Part shown: positions 24,960 to 33,757 of the stretch, piece by piece | Position numbering within the stretch: position 1 is the first letter of the stretch | Layout: every line of letters starts with the position of its first letter | NCBI GenBank assembly: GCA_903854235.1 | Contig: CAINVV010000112.1 | Coordinates: forward strand, 1-36,289 | Source: an uncultured Bacteroidia bacterium | GTDB taxonomy: Bacteria; Bacteroidota; Bacteroidia; Bacteroidales; Prolixibacteraceae | Length of the DNA stretch: 36,289 nt | Direction of reading: 5' to 3' | Made by a program: the position numbers and the translations under genes | The notes under the pieces: model-generated | The model's database searches: none | Seen by the model: only the letters and a program-made list of their open reading frames with translations | What the model was told of the DNA's origin: nothing

Positions 24960-27900
24960 ATGGAGCAAAGCTTAATCCGGAATTTAAATACATACAATCT
25001 GCTCACATCCTTACAAGCTGAGTTAAGCACCTTACCCTCCGAAATAAAAATCAGCGAATTCATATACAGTTCCTTTAAGAAAATTGAATTTATTTCAGAT
25101 TGCAGGGTCTGTCTTTTGACTGAAAGTAATCCCACTGGCGATCTTATCAATATTATTTGTAATAATTGCATTTATTACAAAAATCCAGAGGAAATTTTAA
25201 CATTTGACTGTGCTTTGATGCACGAAAAAGGGATCAACATCCTACCCTTGAAAACGGAAAGTAGTCTCTTTGGATCCATTTCATTTCGAATTGACGGAGA
25301 GATGTCCTCTCATTTGTGGAATGCACTGACCAATTTTGGACATACGCTTGCCTTGCAGCTTGAAAACAGGCGACAAAAAGAGCAAATAGAAGTCTATCAT
25401 TCTGAAATAGAAAAATATAAAAACGCACTTCATCAACGTAATCAACCTCAAACCGTTCAATTCAGGAACACTATGCGGCCCATCGACAAGCATTTTGCCG
25501 AGATGGAAAGATTCAAAACAGCACCTGAAGAAAAATTTTCCGCAGCATTCAGGAATAGTCCCGTATCGATCGTACTGTCAACGCCCGATGAAGGTACAAT
25601 TCTGGATGTTAATGATTTTTTTCTGAATTACCTGGGATACGAAAAGGAAGAGCTAATTGGGCGAACCATTTCAGATCTGGGTATATATCAAGACCCCTTT
25701 GAGCGGGATAGCCTGATGGAGGAGCTCAGAACGAACCATTTTGTTTTGGGTCGGGAGTGCCGTTTTAAAACCAAGTCCGGTTCAGTTACGACGGGTCTGG
25801 TTTCCATCACTTTTTTGAAAATTGGTGACCAAACCATTCAACTCTCGATTGGTACCGATATCACCGAAAGAAAAATGGTCGAAGATTCCCTGAAATTGAG
25901 CGAAGAACTTATCAGGAAGGCGTTCCTGATAAGCCCGGATTCCATCAACATCAACAGGCTGGCTGATGGATTGTATGTCAACATCAACAGGGGGTTTACT
26001 GAAATAATGGGCTATGCAGAAAAGGACATTATCGGCAAAACTTCTTCCGAAACAAATATTTGGGTCGATCCCGTAGACAGGGAATATCTGGTGAAAGGGC
26101 TTAAAAATGAAGGGTATGTAACCAACCTAGAAGCCAAATTCAGGAAGATGGATGGATCCTTTACAACGGGTCTGATGTCGGCTTCCATCATTGAACTCGC
26201 AGGTGTACCCCATATTCTGTCTATTACCAGGGATATCGGCCATCTTAAAAAGATACAGGAGGCTTTGCAGGAAAATGAAGAGCGGTTCAGAAGAATATTC
26301 CAGGAGGGAAAGATCAGTATGGCCCTCTTCGGGAAGGAATCAAATTTACTGAAGATCAACGATGCCTTCTGCAAAATGACAGGATATTCAGAAGATGAAC
26401 TGCTTGAAATGAATTTCACAGATATCTCCCAACCAGCCGACAGGGAAGATACAATGAACAGGATCAAGGATTTGTACAACAATCACATCCCGGTCTATCA
26501 GGCTGAAAACAAATATATCAGGAAGGATAAATGCGAGGTGTGGGGATCTGTCAGTATAAGCGCCATGCGGGATCAGTCTGGAAATTTTATCTATTTCATT
26601 GTGGTCATCAACGATATCACCGAGCGAAGAATGGCCGAAGAAGCCCTGATCCAGAACAATCTTAGGCTGGAACTTGCCATGAAATCGGCAAAAATGGCCT
26701 GGTGGGAGATGGATTTCGATACCGGCAATATGATCTTTGACAAACGTAAATCCGAAATGATCGACTTTCCTCCGGAAAAATTCAAACACTACAATGATTT
26801 TCTTCAATTGGTCCATCCGAATGATGTGAAAGGCATCCTCACTTCCATGGAAGGACATATGGCAGGAACCACTGAAAAATATGAGGCGGAATACAGGTTA
26901 ATGACCCACTCGGGAAAATACAAGTGGTTTTACGACATTGGAACCATCATTCGGGACCCACAGAATAACCTCCCGGTAAGGATCAGCGGCCTGGTTATCG
27001 ATATCTCTGAACTAAAACAAAACGAAGAGGAACTAATCAAAGCCAAGGATCTTGCAGAACAAAGCGACCGTTTAAAGACTGCTTTCCTCGCCAACATGAG
27101 TCACGAAATCCGGACCCCGATGAACGGCATTCTCGGATTCGCCAGTCTCTTGAAAATACCCAATCTATCGGGCGATGAACAACAATCGTACATTGCACTG
27201 ATTGAAAGAAGCGGCGTACGGATGCTCAACATCATCAATGACCTGATAACCATTTCCAAAGTTGAATCCGGGCTGATGGACCTTGCTGTTTCGACTACCA
27301 ACATCAACGATCAACTTGATTTTCTTTACCACTTTTTCAAGTCAGAAGCCAATCAAAAAGGCATTCAACTGACTTTTATCTGCCCCCTTCCATTGAAGGA
27401 AGCGGTTGTTTCGACGGATCGCGAAAAACTATATTCCATTCTCAGCAACCTGATCAAAAATGCCCTAAAATTCACAAAAAAAGGAAGTGTGGAATTCGGA
27501 TACCACTTCAAGAATGAGTCCTTTATTTTCTATGTCAAGGATACAGGCATGGGGATTCCCAAGGAAAAACACGAGGCTGTTTTTAATCGGTTTGTCCAGG
27601 CCGATTCAAGTTTATCAAGGGGTTATGAAGGTGCAGGATTGGGCCTTTCCATCTCCAAGGCCTATGTTGAGATGCTTGGGGGAACCATCTGGATGGAGTC
27701 GGAGTCCGGCAAGGGCACCCTGGTTTCTTTCTCCCTGCCGCGTAACCTGGGATCTTCCATTGAATTGCCTTCAATGGAAGAAGATGAGGTGGTTCACCAT
27801 CCAAAATCAATGAACAATGTCATTCTGGTGGCAGATGATGACGAGGATTCAATGCTCTACCTTAGCATCATTCTGGGAAATACCGGAAGCAAAATCTACA

Positions 27901-28172
27901 AGGCAACAACAGGAGAACAGGCAGTGGAACTCTGCCGCAATCATGACGACATTAACCTGGTTCTGATGGACATTAAAATGCCTAAAATGGATGGCCATAC
28001 TGCTGCCAAATTAATCCGGGATTTCCGTCCCGATCTGCCCATCATCGCACAGACTGCCTACGCCCTGGACAAGGAAAAGACCAAGTATGGCGGAATATTC
28101 AATTCCTACCTAACCAAACCGGTACGCGCAGATGAGCTCAAACAAAAAATAAAAAAATACTTACTAATTTGA
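24960..28172 (+). CDS. Hybrid histidine kinase with four PAS domains
   Basis: A 1070-residue cytoplasmic hybrid kinase without membrane helices. Residues 1-~180 form an alpha/beta region that may be a degenerate GAF domain, followed by a coiled coil. Four PAS domains follow at ~191-306, 317-432, 442-560 and 566-690, three of them closing with the usual D.TERK/R.MAE linkers. The HisKA domain has phospho-acceptor His715 in NMSHEIRTPMNGILGF; the HATPase has NLIKNALKF, DTGMGIP and GYEGAGLGLS. The receiver (~948-1070) has the acidic pair in VADDDEDS, phospho-acceptor Asp1004 in LMDIKMPKMDG, and Lys in YLTKPV. No DNA-binding output or Hpt domain is present, so the phosphate must pass to another protein. 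A near-identical core recurs in the next gene. Confidence 0.93.
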   Translation: MEQSLIRNLNTYNLLTSLQAELSTLPSEIKISEFIYSSFKKIEFISDCRVCLLTESNPTGDLINIICNNCIYYKNPEEILTFDCALMHEKGINILPLKTESSLFGSISFRIDGEMSSHLWNALTNFGHTLALQLENRRQKEQIEVYHSEIEKYKNALHQRNQPQTVQFRNTMRPIDKHFAEMERFKTAPEEKFSAAFRNSPVSIVLSTPDEGTILDVNDFFLNYLGYEKEELIGRTISDLGIYQDPFERDSLMEELRTNHFVLGRECRFKTKSGSVTTGLVSITFLKIGDQTIQLSIGTDITERKMVEDSLKLSEELIRKAFLISPDSININRLADGLYVNINRGFTEIMGYAEKDIIGKTSSETNIWVDPVDREYLVKGLKNEGYVTNLEAKFRKMDGSFTTGLMSASIIELAGVPHILSITRDIGHLKKIQEALQENEERFRRIFQEGKISMALFGKESNLLKINDAFCKMTGYSEDELLEMNFTDISQPADREDTMNRIKDLYNNHIPVYQAENKYIRKDKCEVWGSVSISAMRDQSGNFIYFIVVINDITERRMAEEALIQNNLRLELAMKSAKMAWWEMDFDTGNMIFDKRKSEMIDFPPEKFKHYNDFLQLVHPNDVKGILTSMEGHMAGTTEKYEAEYRLMTHSGKYKWFYDIGTIIRDPQNNLPVRISGLVIDISELKQNEEELIKAKDLAEQSDRLKTAFLANMSHEIRTPMNGILGFASLLKIPNLSGDEQQSYIALIERSGVRMLNIINDLITISKVESGLMDLAVSTTNINDQLDFLYHFFKSEANQKGIQLTFICPLPLKEAVVSTDREKLYSILSNLIKNALKFTKKGSVEFGYHFKNESFIFYVKDTGMGIPKEKHEAVFNRFVQADSSLSRGYEGAGLGLSISKAYVEMLGGTIWMESESGKGTLVSFSLPRNLGSSIELPSMEEDEVVHHPKSMNNVILVADDDEDSMLYLSIILGNTGSKIYKATTGEQAVELCRNHDDINLVLMDIKMPKMDGHTAAKLIRDFRPDLPIIAQTAYALDKEKTKYGGIFNSYLTKPVRADELKQKIKKYLLI

Positions 28173-28186
28173 TTCGTCTTCTTCTC

Positions 28187-28227
28187 TATCCAGGGGAAAT
28201 ACCCCGTATGTGCATTTCCCCTGGATA
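28187..28227 (+). terminator. Strong hairpin after the first hybrid kinase
   Basis: TATCCAGGGGAAAT (28187-28200) pairs perfectly with ATTTCCCCTGGATA (28214-28227), a 14-bp stem with a 13-base loop, 15 bases past the stop. No T-run follows directly; the nearest is at 28245-28251. It likely ends the first kinase transcript or protects its 3' end. Confidence 0.75.
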
Positions 28228-28300
28228 ATGCCATTTGCAGTACTATTTTTTTCTGTACCCCAGTTCTCTTTCGCTTCAAAAAAAAAAGCGACCTAACCTA

Positions 28301-28332
28301 TTTGATTTGTTACTATTAAATTATTACATTTG
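28301..28332 (+). promoter_or_regulatory. Promoter of the second hybrid kinase
   Basis: TTTG at 28301-28304 and TACATTTG at 28325-28332, separated by 20 bases, fit the Bacteroidota -33 and -7 elements and their spacing closely. It is the best promoter match in the window and gives a leader of about 90-95 bases before the ATG at 28432. Confidence 0.65.
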
Positions 28333-28419
28333 GCTAACCTTTTTGTGCCTATACCTTTTTGTTACCTGTTTTTTTAATTACCTATACCTTTTTGTTGCCT
28401 ATCCCTTGTTTGCCTAACC
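28333..28419 (+). repeat. Pyrimidine-rich repeated leader of the second kinase
   Basis: Imperfect repeats of the form CTA(TA)CCTTTTTGTTGCC: CTAACCTTTTTGTGCC from 28335, CTATACCTTTTTGTTACC from ~28349, CTATACCTTTTTGTTGCC from 28382, CTATCCCTTGTTTGCC from ~28399, and CTAACC at 28414. Lying just past the -7 box, they would be transcribed as a leader nearly free of purines. Function unknown. Confidence 0.6.
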
Positions 28420-28431
28420 TTAAAAAAATCC

Positions 28432-30540
28432 ATGATTGATGAAAAAATTAATTACCGTGAGCACCTTGAATTTTTAGAAAAAGAAAATGCCCTCCTTCGG
28501 GAAAGCTGCAAAAAATTCAATCTGCTGAATGAGTGGTTCTTAGATATGATGAATTTACCTGATCTGGAAAGCATCTACAGGAATATTCTTACTTGTCTGG
28601 AAAAACACATTCCCAATACCATTTTGCTTTTCAATGTGATCAATGAATTGCACAATGAGTCCACTCTGGTCGAGGTTGCAGGAATTACCAATGGCCTGTT
28701 GCAAAGACTCATCCATGTCGCGGGGTTCAACCCCATCGGCAAAGTCTACAAACTTATACCGGAACACAACGATTACTGCCGTACCGGAAAACTCGTTGAA
28801 TACAAGGATGGCCTGGCACAGTTTTCGGCTTCGGAACTAAGCCACCCGTTGGCCAGCATCATCGAGAAACTAATTGGCCTTCGCCAAATTCATACCATCG
28901 GCATCCTCAATGAGGGGAAACTGCTGGCAACCATTCACTTTTTCACCTTTGGCAACAAGGGCAAAATTGACAGGGAATTTATTGAATCACTGGTCAACCA
29001 TGCAGCGCTCGTCATTCAGAAAAAATTAACTGCACGGGAATTGAAAGAGAGTGAGATCCGTTTTAAAGCACTCCACAATGCCACATTTGGCGGTATTGCC
29101 ATCCACAACAATGCAATCATCCTGGATTGCAACCAGGGTTTGTCTGAATTGACAGGATACCCAATGGAGGAATTAATCGGAATGAACGTGTTGCAACTCG
29201 TAGCGGAATCCTCCAGAATTTTTCTGTCCGAGCGGATAAAAAATCCTGACGACAAACCCTATGAAGCGTTAGGATTGAAGTTGGATGGTAAAGAATTTCC
29301 ACTGCGAATGGAAGGCAGAAACGGTCCCTACAAAGGTAAAATAGTCAGAACCCTTGAGTTAAGAGATATCTCGGAACAGAAAAGAAACGAAATCGAACTA
29401 TTGAAAGCCAAGGAACGGGCCGAAGAGAGCGATCGTCTCAAGTCTGCCTTTCTGACCAACATGAGTCACGAAATTCGTACCCCTATGAACGGGATACTGG
29501 GATTTGCAAGCCTGCTGAAAAATCCGAAACTCACTCCCTCAGAAGTGCAGGAGTATTTCAACATCATTGAAAAAAGCGGTCTGAGAATGTTAAATATCAT
29601 CAATGATCTGATTACCATTTCGAAGTTGGAATCCGGCCTGATGGACCTGATCTTCTCCTCCACAAACATCAATGCCCAGATGGACTTTATGTTGAACCTG
29701 TTTAAGGCTGAAGCTTACCAGAAGGGCATCCGACTGACTCTGAACAATTCATTCCCATCAGAGGAAACGGTGCTAACAACAGATCGCGAGAAATTTAATG
29801 CCATATTGGTTAACCTGATAAGAAATGCCTTGAAATTTACGCAAAAAGGCACGGTCCAGTTTGGGTACCAGGAGAAGGGCGACAAACTGGAATTCTATGT
29901 GACGGATACAGGAATAGGTATCGCGGAGGAAAAGCAGAAGGCCATCTTCGAACGTTTTATCCAGGTAGATTCAAGTTTGTCAAGAGGCTATGAAGGTGCC
30001 GGACTGGGCCTATCCATTTCAAAGGCATACATTGAATTACTTGGCGGGGAAATGTGGCTCAAGTCAGAATTGGGAAAAGGAACTACTTTCTATTTTACCC
30101 TACCTTACCGGAAACACTTAATGACCACGTCGGCCAAAGAGTTTCCTGTTTCATCCGAAAACGGATCAAAATTCAAAAACAAAACGGTATTGATTGTAGA
30201 GGACGACGACGACTCACTCATGTATCTCTCCATTTTACTTAGAAACACGGGATGCAAAATATTCAAGGCAAGTACCGGCGTACAGGCAGTAGAACTTTGT
30301 CACCACTATGACGAAATCAACCTGGTGCTGATGGATATCAAGATGCCACAAATGAACGGATACCTGGCGGCAAAACTGATCAAGGAGTTTCGTCCAAACT
30401 TGCCAATTATAGCGCAATCTGCCTATTACCTCGATATGGGAAAATATGGCGATATTTTCAGCTCTTTCCTGTCAAAACCAGTCAGACCGGAGGAGTTGAA
30501 ACAAAGGATTGAAGAGTGTCTCTATTCAGAGATTTATTAG
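28432..30540 (+). CDS. Hybrid histidine kinase with GAF and PAS domains
   Basis: A 702-residue cytoplasmic hybrid kinase. The order is a GAF-like domain (~25-198: LESIYRNILTCLEKHIPNTILL ... ESLVNHAALVIQKKL), one PAS domain (~205-320, closing RDISEQKRNEIE), HisKA with His346 in NMSHEIRTPMNGILGF, HATPase with NLIRNALKF, DTGIGIA and GYEGAGLGLS, and a C-terminal receiver (~582-702) with DDDDDS-like acidic residues, Asp635 in LMDIKMPQMNG and Lys in LSKPV. From the HisKA to the end it is very close to the preceding kinase, while the sensory halves differ, pointing to a tandem duplication and sensor replacement. It has its own promoter and terminator. No partner regulator is adjacent. Confidence 0.93.
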   Translation: MIDEKINYREHLEFLEKENALLRESCKKFNLLNEWFLDMMNLPDLESIYRNILTCLEKHIPNTILLFNVINELHNESTLVEVAGITNGLLQRLIHVAGFNPIGKVYKLIPEHNDYCRTGKLVEYKDGLAQFSASELSHPLASIIEKLIGLRQIHTIGILNEGKLLATIHFFTFGNKGKIDREFIESLVNHAALVIQKKLTARELKESEIRFKALHNATFGGIAIHNNAIILDCNQGLSELTGYPMEELIGMNVLQLVAESSRIFLSERIKNPDDKPYEALGLKLDGKEFPLRMEGRNGPYKGKIVRTLELRDISEQKRNEIELLKAKERAEESDRLKSAFLTNMSHEIRTPMNGILGFASLLKNPKLTPSEVQEYFNIIEKSGLRMLNIINDLITISKLESGLMDLIFSSTNINAQMDFMLNLFKAEAYQKGIRLTLNNSFPSEETVLTTDREKFNAILVNLIRNALKFTQKGTVQFGYQEKGDKLEFYVTDTGIGIAEEKQKAIFERFIQVDSSLSRGYEGAGLGLSISKAYIELLGGEMWLKSELGKGTTFYFTLPYRKHLMTTSAKEFPVSSENGSKFKNKTVLIVEDDDDSLMYLSILLRNTGCKIFKASTGVQAVELCHHYDEINLVLMDIKMPQMNGYLAAKLIKEFRPNLPIIAQSAYYLDMGKYGDIFSSFLSKPVRPEELKQRIEECLYSEIY

Positions 30541-30569
30541 AACCAGCATCAATCCCTTCAATATAATTC

Positions 30570-30590
30570 GGGTACTTCACGGAAGTACCC
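30570..30590 (+). terminator. Hairpin terminator after the second hybrid kinase
   Basis: GGGTACTTC (30570-30578), loop ACG, GAAGTACCC (30582-30590): a perfect 9-bp stem 29 bases past the stop, followed by TTGCCAGATTTTTG, a weak T-run. Confidence 0.75.
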
Positions 30591-30604
30591 TTGCCAGATT
30601 TTTG

Positions 30605-30618
30605 ACAGAACGTTCTGT
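30605..30618. promoter_or_regulatory. 14-bp perfect palindrome upstream of the DUF1697 gene
   Basis: ACAGAACGTTCTGT is its own reverse complement and lies 84 bases before the DUF1697 start. The GAACGTTC core recalls LexA-type and other repressor sites of several phyla. It may be an operator for DUF1697; a homologous site elsewhere in the window was not seen. Confidence 0.4.
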
Positions 30619-30701
30619 TGAATTGAAAAAATTATTGTTAATTAGTTCCTGAATCCCGCAGCAAATTTCAATCCAAATTTACCAACAGTTAACCATTCAG
30701 A

Positions 30702-31265
30702 ATGCAAACCTACATTTCCATACTCAGAGGAATCAACGTTGGTGGAAACAGAATCCTTCGGATGGCGGATCTTCGTGACTGGTATGCCAATCTTGGATTC
30801 GAACAAGTTCAATCCTTTATTCAAAGTGGAAATCTCCTCTTCAGGTCCGTCCTGCAGGAAACCTCAAATCTGGAATCGGCCATTGCCAGGAAGATTTTTG
30901 ATGAAAGTGCGCTCCAGGTGCCTGTCGTCGTTTTGGAAATGGACCAGCTCAATAAAATAGTTGATTTAAACCCTTTTCTGCTCCAAACGGGAATAAATCC
31001 GGAGAGCCTGCATGTAACTTTCCTGTCAGAAACACCTTCCGGGGAGTTGCTGGATCGAATAATGGGTAACGACTATCTGCCCGACCAGTTCTACTTATCA
31101 GACAAACAGGTGTACCTTTATTGTCCAAACGGATACGGCAACACCAAGCTAAACAACCACTTTTTCGAATCTAAATTGAAAGTGACTGCCACTACCCGAA
31201 ACTGGAAAACACTTGTCCAACTTGTCAATCTGGCCAAAGAACAACAAAGCGGATCGGCAGACTAG
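30702..31265 (+). CDS. DUF1697 domain-containing protein
   Basis: A 187-residue cytoplasmic protein that spans the whole DUF1697 (PF08002) family. The N-terminus MQTYISILRGINVGGN and the segment FIQSGNLLFRS are the family's signatures, and the later VTATTRNWKTLVQL is the conserved C-terminal stretch. The family is widespread and its biochemical role is not established. It sits alone behind the kinase terminator, with a 14-bp palindrome in its upstream region. Confidence 0.9.
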   Translation: MQTYISILRGINVGGNRILRMADLRDWYANLGFEQVQSFIQSGNLLFRSVLQETSNLESAIARKIFDESALQVPVVVLEMDQLNKIVDLNPFLLQTGINPESLHVTFLSETPSGELLDRIMGNDYLPDQFYLSDKQVYLYCPNGYGNTKLNNHFFESKLKVTATTRNWKTLVQLVNLAKEQQSGSAD

Positions 31266-31309
31266 CTCCTTCAATGCAAAATAAACAGGCTCCTAATTAA
31301 CCTTAACAA

Positions 31310-31486
31310 ATGAAAAACAAGACGATTAAAATCATCGCCATTCTCTTAATACTCGTGGTCGGAAATTATTTATTTTTTGTGTACAAGGTGAGTCCAAATA
31401 AATTCGATTTTTTTTAAGGATTTGCAACGGGTATTTTGTCAGGGATATTAATCATTCGTTTGTTAAAAATTTCTCTTTTTAAGTAA
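31310..31486 (+). pseudogene. Two-helix small membrane protein interrupted by an in-frame stop
   Basis: From the ATG at 31310 the frame reads MKNKTIKIIAILLILVVGNY, then LFFVYKVSPNKFDFF and a TAA at 31415-31417. In the same frame the sequence continues GFATGILSGILIIRLLKISL, then FK and a second TAA at 31484-31486. The two halves are each one membrane helix joined by a short polar loop, exactly what an intact 58-residue two-helix protein would look like if one Leu/Tyr codon replaced the first TAA. A run of eight T directly precedes the stop. Either it is a nonsense-mutated gene, a true 35-residue single-helix protein, or a sequence error. Homology is not known to me. Confidence 0.5.
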
Positions 31487-31513
31487 ACGTCAGGATTTCC
31501 CTGTTTCCCTTGA

Positions 31514-31521
31514 TAACTTTG
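31514..31521 (+). promoter_or_regulatory. -7 box for the Rieske gene cluster
   Basis: TAACTTTG followed by GC matches TAnnTTTG and ends 28 bases before the ATG at 31550. No well-spaced TTG is present upstream. It would drive the Rieske gene and possibly the closely packed genes behind it. Confidence 0.4.
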
Positions 31522-31549
31522 GCAAGTAAAATTCAGTATAAAATAGATT

Positions 31550-32527
31550 ATGATCGAAAATCAATGGTATGTCATTCTCGAATCGAAAGAATTAAACTGC
31601 AGGCGTCCGCTCAGGATAAAAAGGCTGAACGAGCAACTAGTCTTGTGGCGGGATGAGACGGGTTCAGTCTGTTGTCTGGCCGATCGGTGCTGCCACCGCG
31701 GAGCTTCGCTGGGTTGCGGCAAATTGGTGAACGGCAAACTCGCCTGCCCGTTTCACGGTTTCCTGTTTGACAAATCGGGAGTCGTTAAACTGATTCCTGC
31801 CAATGGATCAATCGGAAAAATTCCGGAAACGATGAAAGTAAGGGCGTATTCCACTTTTGAGGCCTGTGGTCTGATCTGGCTGTGGTGGGGTACGGAAGAG
31901 CCACGCAGCAGGGAACCATTCTTTTTCAGAGAGCTGGCAAATTTTAGCTATTCCAGCTTCAAAGACCACTGGAAGGTGCACTATTCGAGGGCCATTGAAA
32001 ATCAGCTGGATGTGGTACATTTGCCATTCGTTCACGGAAACACCATCGGCCGCGGAAAAAAAACGGTGGTCAACGGACCAGTGGTCACACTCGAGCAGGA
32101 GCTACTTACCTTTTACGTGAACAATGTGAAAGACACAGGTCAAACGATTCCGTTAAGATCAGATGAGATCATTGACTACCAGAAACTTTTCCATCTTCAG
32201 TTTCATTATCCCAACATCTGGCAGAACTTCATCTCAGACAAAATAAGGGCTTTCGCAGCATTTGTCCCAGTCGACGAAGAGCAAACCATCATCTACATCC
32301 GGTATTACCAGCGAATGGTCCGGATTCCGCTCCTACGGCAATTGTTCAACTATCTGGGTAAAATATCAAGCATCATCATCCTCAGACAGGACAAAAGGGT
32401 CGTTGAGACGCAACTGCCCTCAAAATCAGAATACAAAATGAATGAACAGCTCATTCAGGGCGACAGACCCATCCTCATCTACCGGAAACACAGGCAGTTT
32501 CTGATGGATAACAAACACGAAAAATAG
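31550..32527 (+). CDS. Rieske [2Fe-2S] oxygenase (PaO/VanA-like alpha subunit)
   Basis: A 325-residue oxygenase. The N-terminal Rieske domain binds its [2Fe-2S] cluster through C47/H49 (CCHRG) and C66/H69 (CPFHG), with 16 residues between H49 and C66. The C-terminal catalytic domain contains NQLDVVHLPFVHG, which fits the 2-His-1-carboxylate site for mononuclear iron (the two His, with the Asp bridging to the Rieske centre). Such enzymes hydroxylate or O-demethylate aromatic or cyclic substrates using electrons from a reductase. No reductase gene is nearby, so electrons must come from elsewhere. The substrate is unknown. It heads a series of tightly spaced rightward genes. Confidence 0.9.
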   Translation: MIENQWYVILESKELNCRRPLRIKRLNEQLVLWRDETGSVCCLADRCCHRGASLGCGKLVNGKLACPFHGFLFDKSGVVKLIPANGSIGKIPETMKVRAYSTFEACGLIWLWWGTEEPRSREPFFFRELANFSYSSFKDHWKVHYSRAIENQLDVVHLPFVHGNTIGRGKKTVVNGPVVTLEQELLTFYVNNVKDTGQTIPLRSDEIIDYQKLFHLQFHYPNIWQNFISDKIRAFAAFVPVDEEQTIIYIRYYQRMVRIPLLRQLFNYLGKISSIIILRQDKRVVETQLPSKSEYKMNEQLIQGDRPILIYRKHRQFLMDNKHEK

Positions 32528-32554
32528 CAGGCTTTGGCAAAAGCCACCTTCAAC

Positions 32555-33109
32555 ATGGAAAAACCAAAAACATATTGCGAAGCCGTCGAAGGCTATTCCT
32601 CCACCAATGTCCACCGAATTTACCACGACAAAGCTTACGGATTTCCCATCGAATCGGACCATGAACTATTTGAACGGCTGATCCTTGAAATATTCCAGGC
32701 AGGGCTAAGTTGGAACACCATCTTAAACAAGCAGGGAAATTTCAAGGCGGCCTTTCACCACTTTCATCTGCAAACGGTCGCTTCTTACCAGGAAGCCGAC
32801 AGGCAAAGGTTACTGAACGATGCAGGAATCATTCGCAACCGTTTGAAAATAGATGCCTCCATTCACAATGCGACTGTGATCATTCAATTGCAAAAGGAAT
32901 TTGGTTCCTTCAAAAATTGGTTGGACCACCACCATCCCAAAACCAAACCGGAATGGGTGCTCCTTTTTAAGAAAACGTTTAAATTTACAGGGGGCGAGAT
33001 TGTCAATGAATTTTTAATGAGTACCGGCTATCTGCCTGGTGCACATACCGAAAATTGTCCAACCTACAGGGAAATTCTCATTGCCAGTCCGGCCTGGTTG
33101 AAAGGTTAA
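32555..33109 (+). CDS. tag: DNA-3-methyladenine glycosylase I
   Basis: A 184-residue base-excision glycosylase that removes 3-methyladenine from alkylated DNA. The ATG at 32555 (MEKPKTYCEAV) is preferred to the TTG at 32534 because the extra seven residues do not belong to the family. Matches include YHDKAYGFPIESDHELFERL, LEIFQAGLSWNTIL and the late H-T-E-N-C stretch (AHTENCPTY), which supplies two of the four zinc ligands (HxxxC); the early Cys (TYCEAV) and His (VHRIYHD) can supply the others. The usual MxRCxW start is replaced by KTYCEAV, a mild departure. It follows the Rieske gene by 27 bases. Confidence 0.88.
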   Translation: MEKPKTYCEAVEGYSSTNVHRIYHDKAYGFPIESDHELFERLILEIFQAGLSWNTILNKQGNFKAAFHHFHLQTVASYQEADRQRLLNDAGIIRNRLKIDASIHNATVIIQLQKEFGSFKNWLDHHHPKTKPEWVLLFKKTFKFTGGEIVNEFLMSTGYLPGAHTENCPTYREILIASPAWLKG

Positions 33110-33127
33110 ATTAAAACAGCGTTCACG

Positions 33128-33715
33128 ATGACAACAAAGGCAAAACCAGACTTGCCCATATTGGCCTTTTGCTCACTGGCAGACTGGGAAGTGTGGCTCG
33201 AAACGAACAACGGGGTTTCGCAGGGCATCTGGCTGCAATTTTTCAAGAAGGGGTCAGGCACGCCAACGGTTGTCTATGCGGAGGCATTGGATGGAGCGTT
33301 GTGTTACGGCTGGATCGACGGACAACTTAGGCGCGGAGATGAAAAATTCTATCTGCGGCGATTTACTCCGCGCCGGAAACACAGTACCTGGTCGAAACGA
33401 AACATTGACCATATCACCCGGCTCGAAAAATCAGGAAAAATGAGACCTCCCGGATGGAAAGCCATCGAAGATGCCAAAGCGGACGGCAGATGGGAAAATG
33501 CCTATGATTCACAAAGCAATATGAAGGTCCCTCCGGAATTGATTCAATCACTTTCCGGTGATCCCGGTAGCCTGACATTCTTCGAATCCCTGGATAAGGC
33601 AAACAAATATGCCATAGTCTGGAGAATCCAATCTGCAAAAACGGATAAAATAAGGGAAAAAAGAATGAAGGTAATTCTTGAAATGTTGGCAAGGGGAGAA
33701 AAAATACATCCCTGA
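33128..33715 (+). CDS. YdeI/OmdA family protein
   Basis: A 195-residue soluble protein of the YdeI/OmpD-associated (OmdA) family, annotated in some genomes as bacteriocin-protection protein. Family stretches: WEVWLETNNGVSQGIWLQFFKK, ALCYGWIDGQLRRGDEKFYLRRFTPRRKHSTWSKRN, LEKSGKMRPPGWKAIEDAKADGRW, and the C-terminal KRMKVILEMLARGEKIHP helix. The molecular role is not settled. It follows tag by 18 bases. No signal peptide. Confidence 0.88.
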   Translation: MTTKAKPDLPILAFCSLADWEVWLETNNGVSQGIWLQFFKKGSGTPTVVYAEALDGALCYGWIDGQLRRGDEKFYLRRFTPRRKHSTWSKRNIDHITRLEKSGKMRPPGWKAIEDAKADGRWENAYDSQSNMKVPPELIQSLSGDPGSLTFFESLDKANKYAIVWRIQSAKTDKIREKRMKVILEMLARGEKIHP

Positions 33716-33757
33716 CAGAATTTTCATCCATTCCTGATTACAAAACCAGTGGGTACC

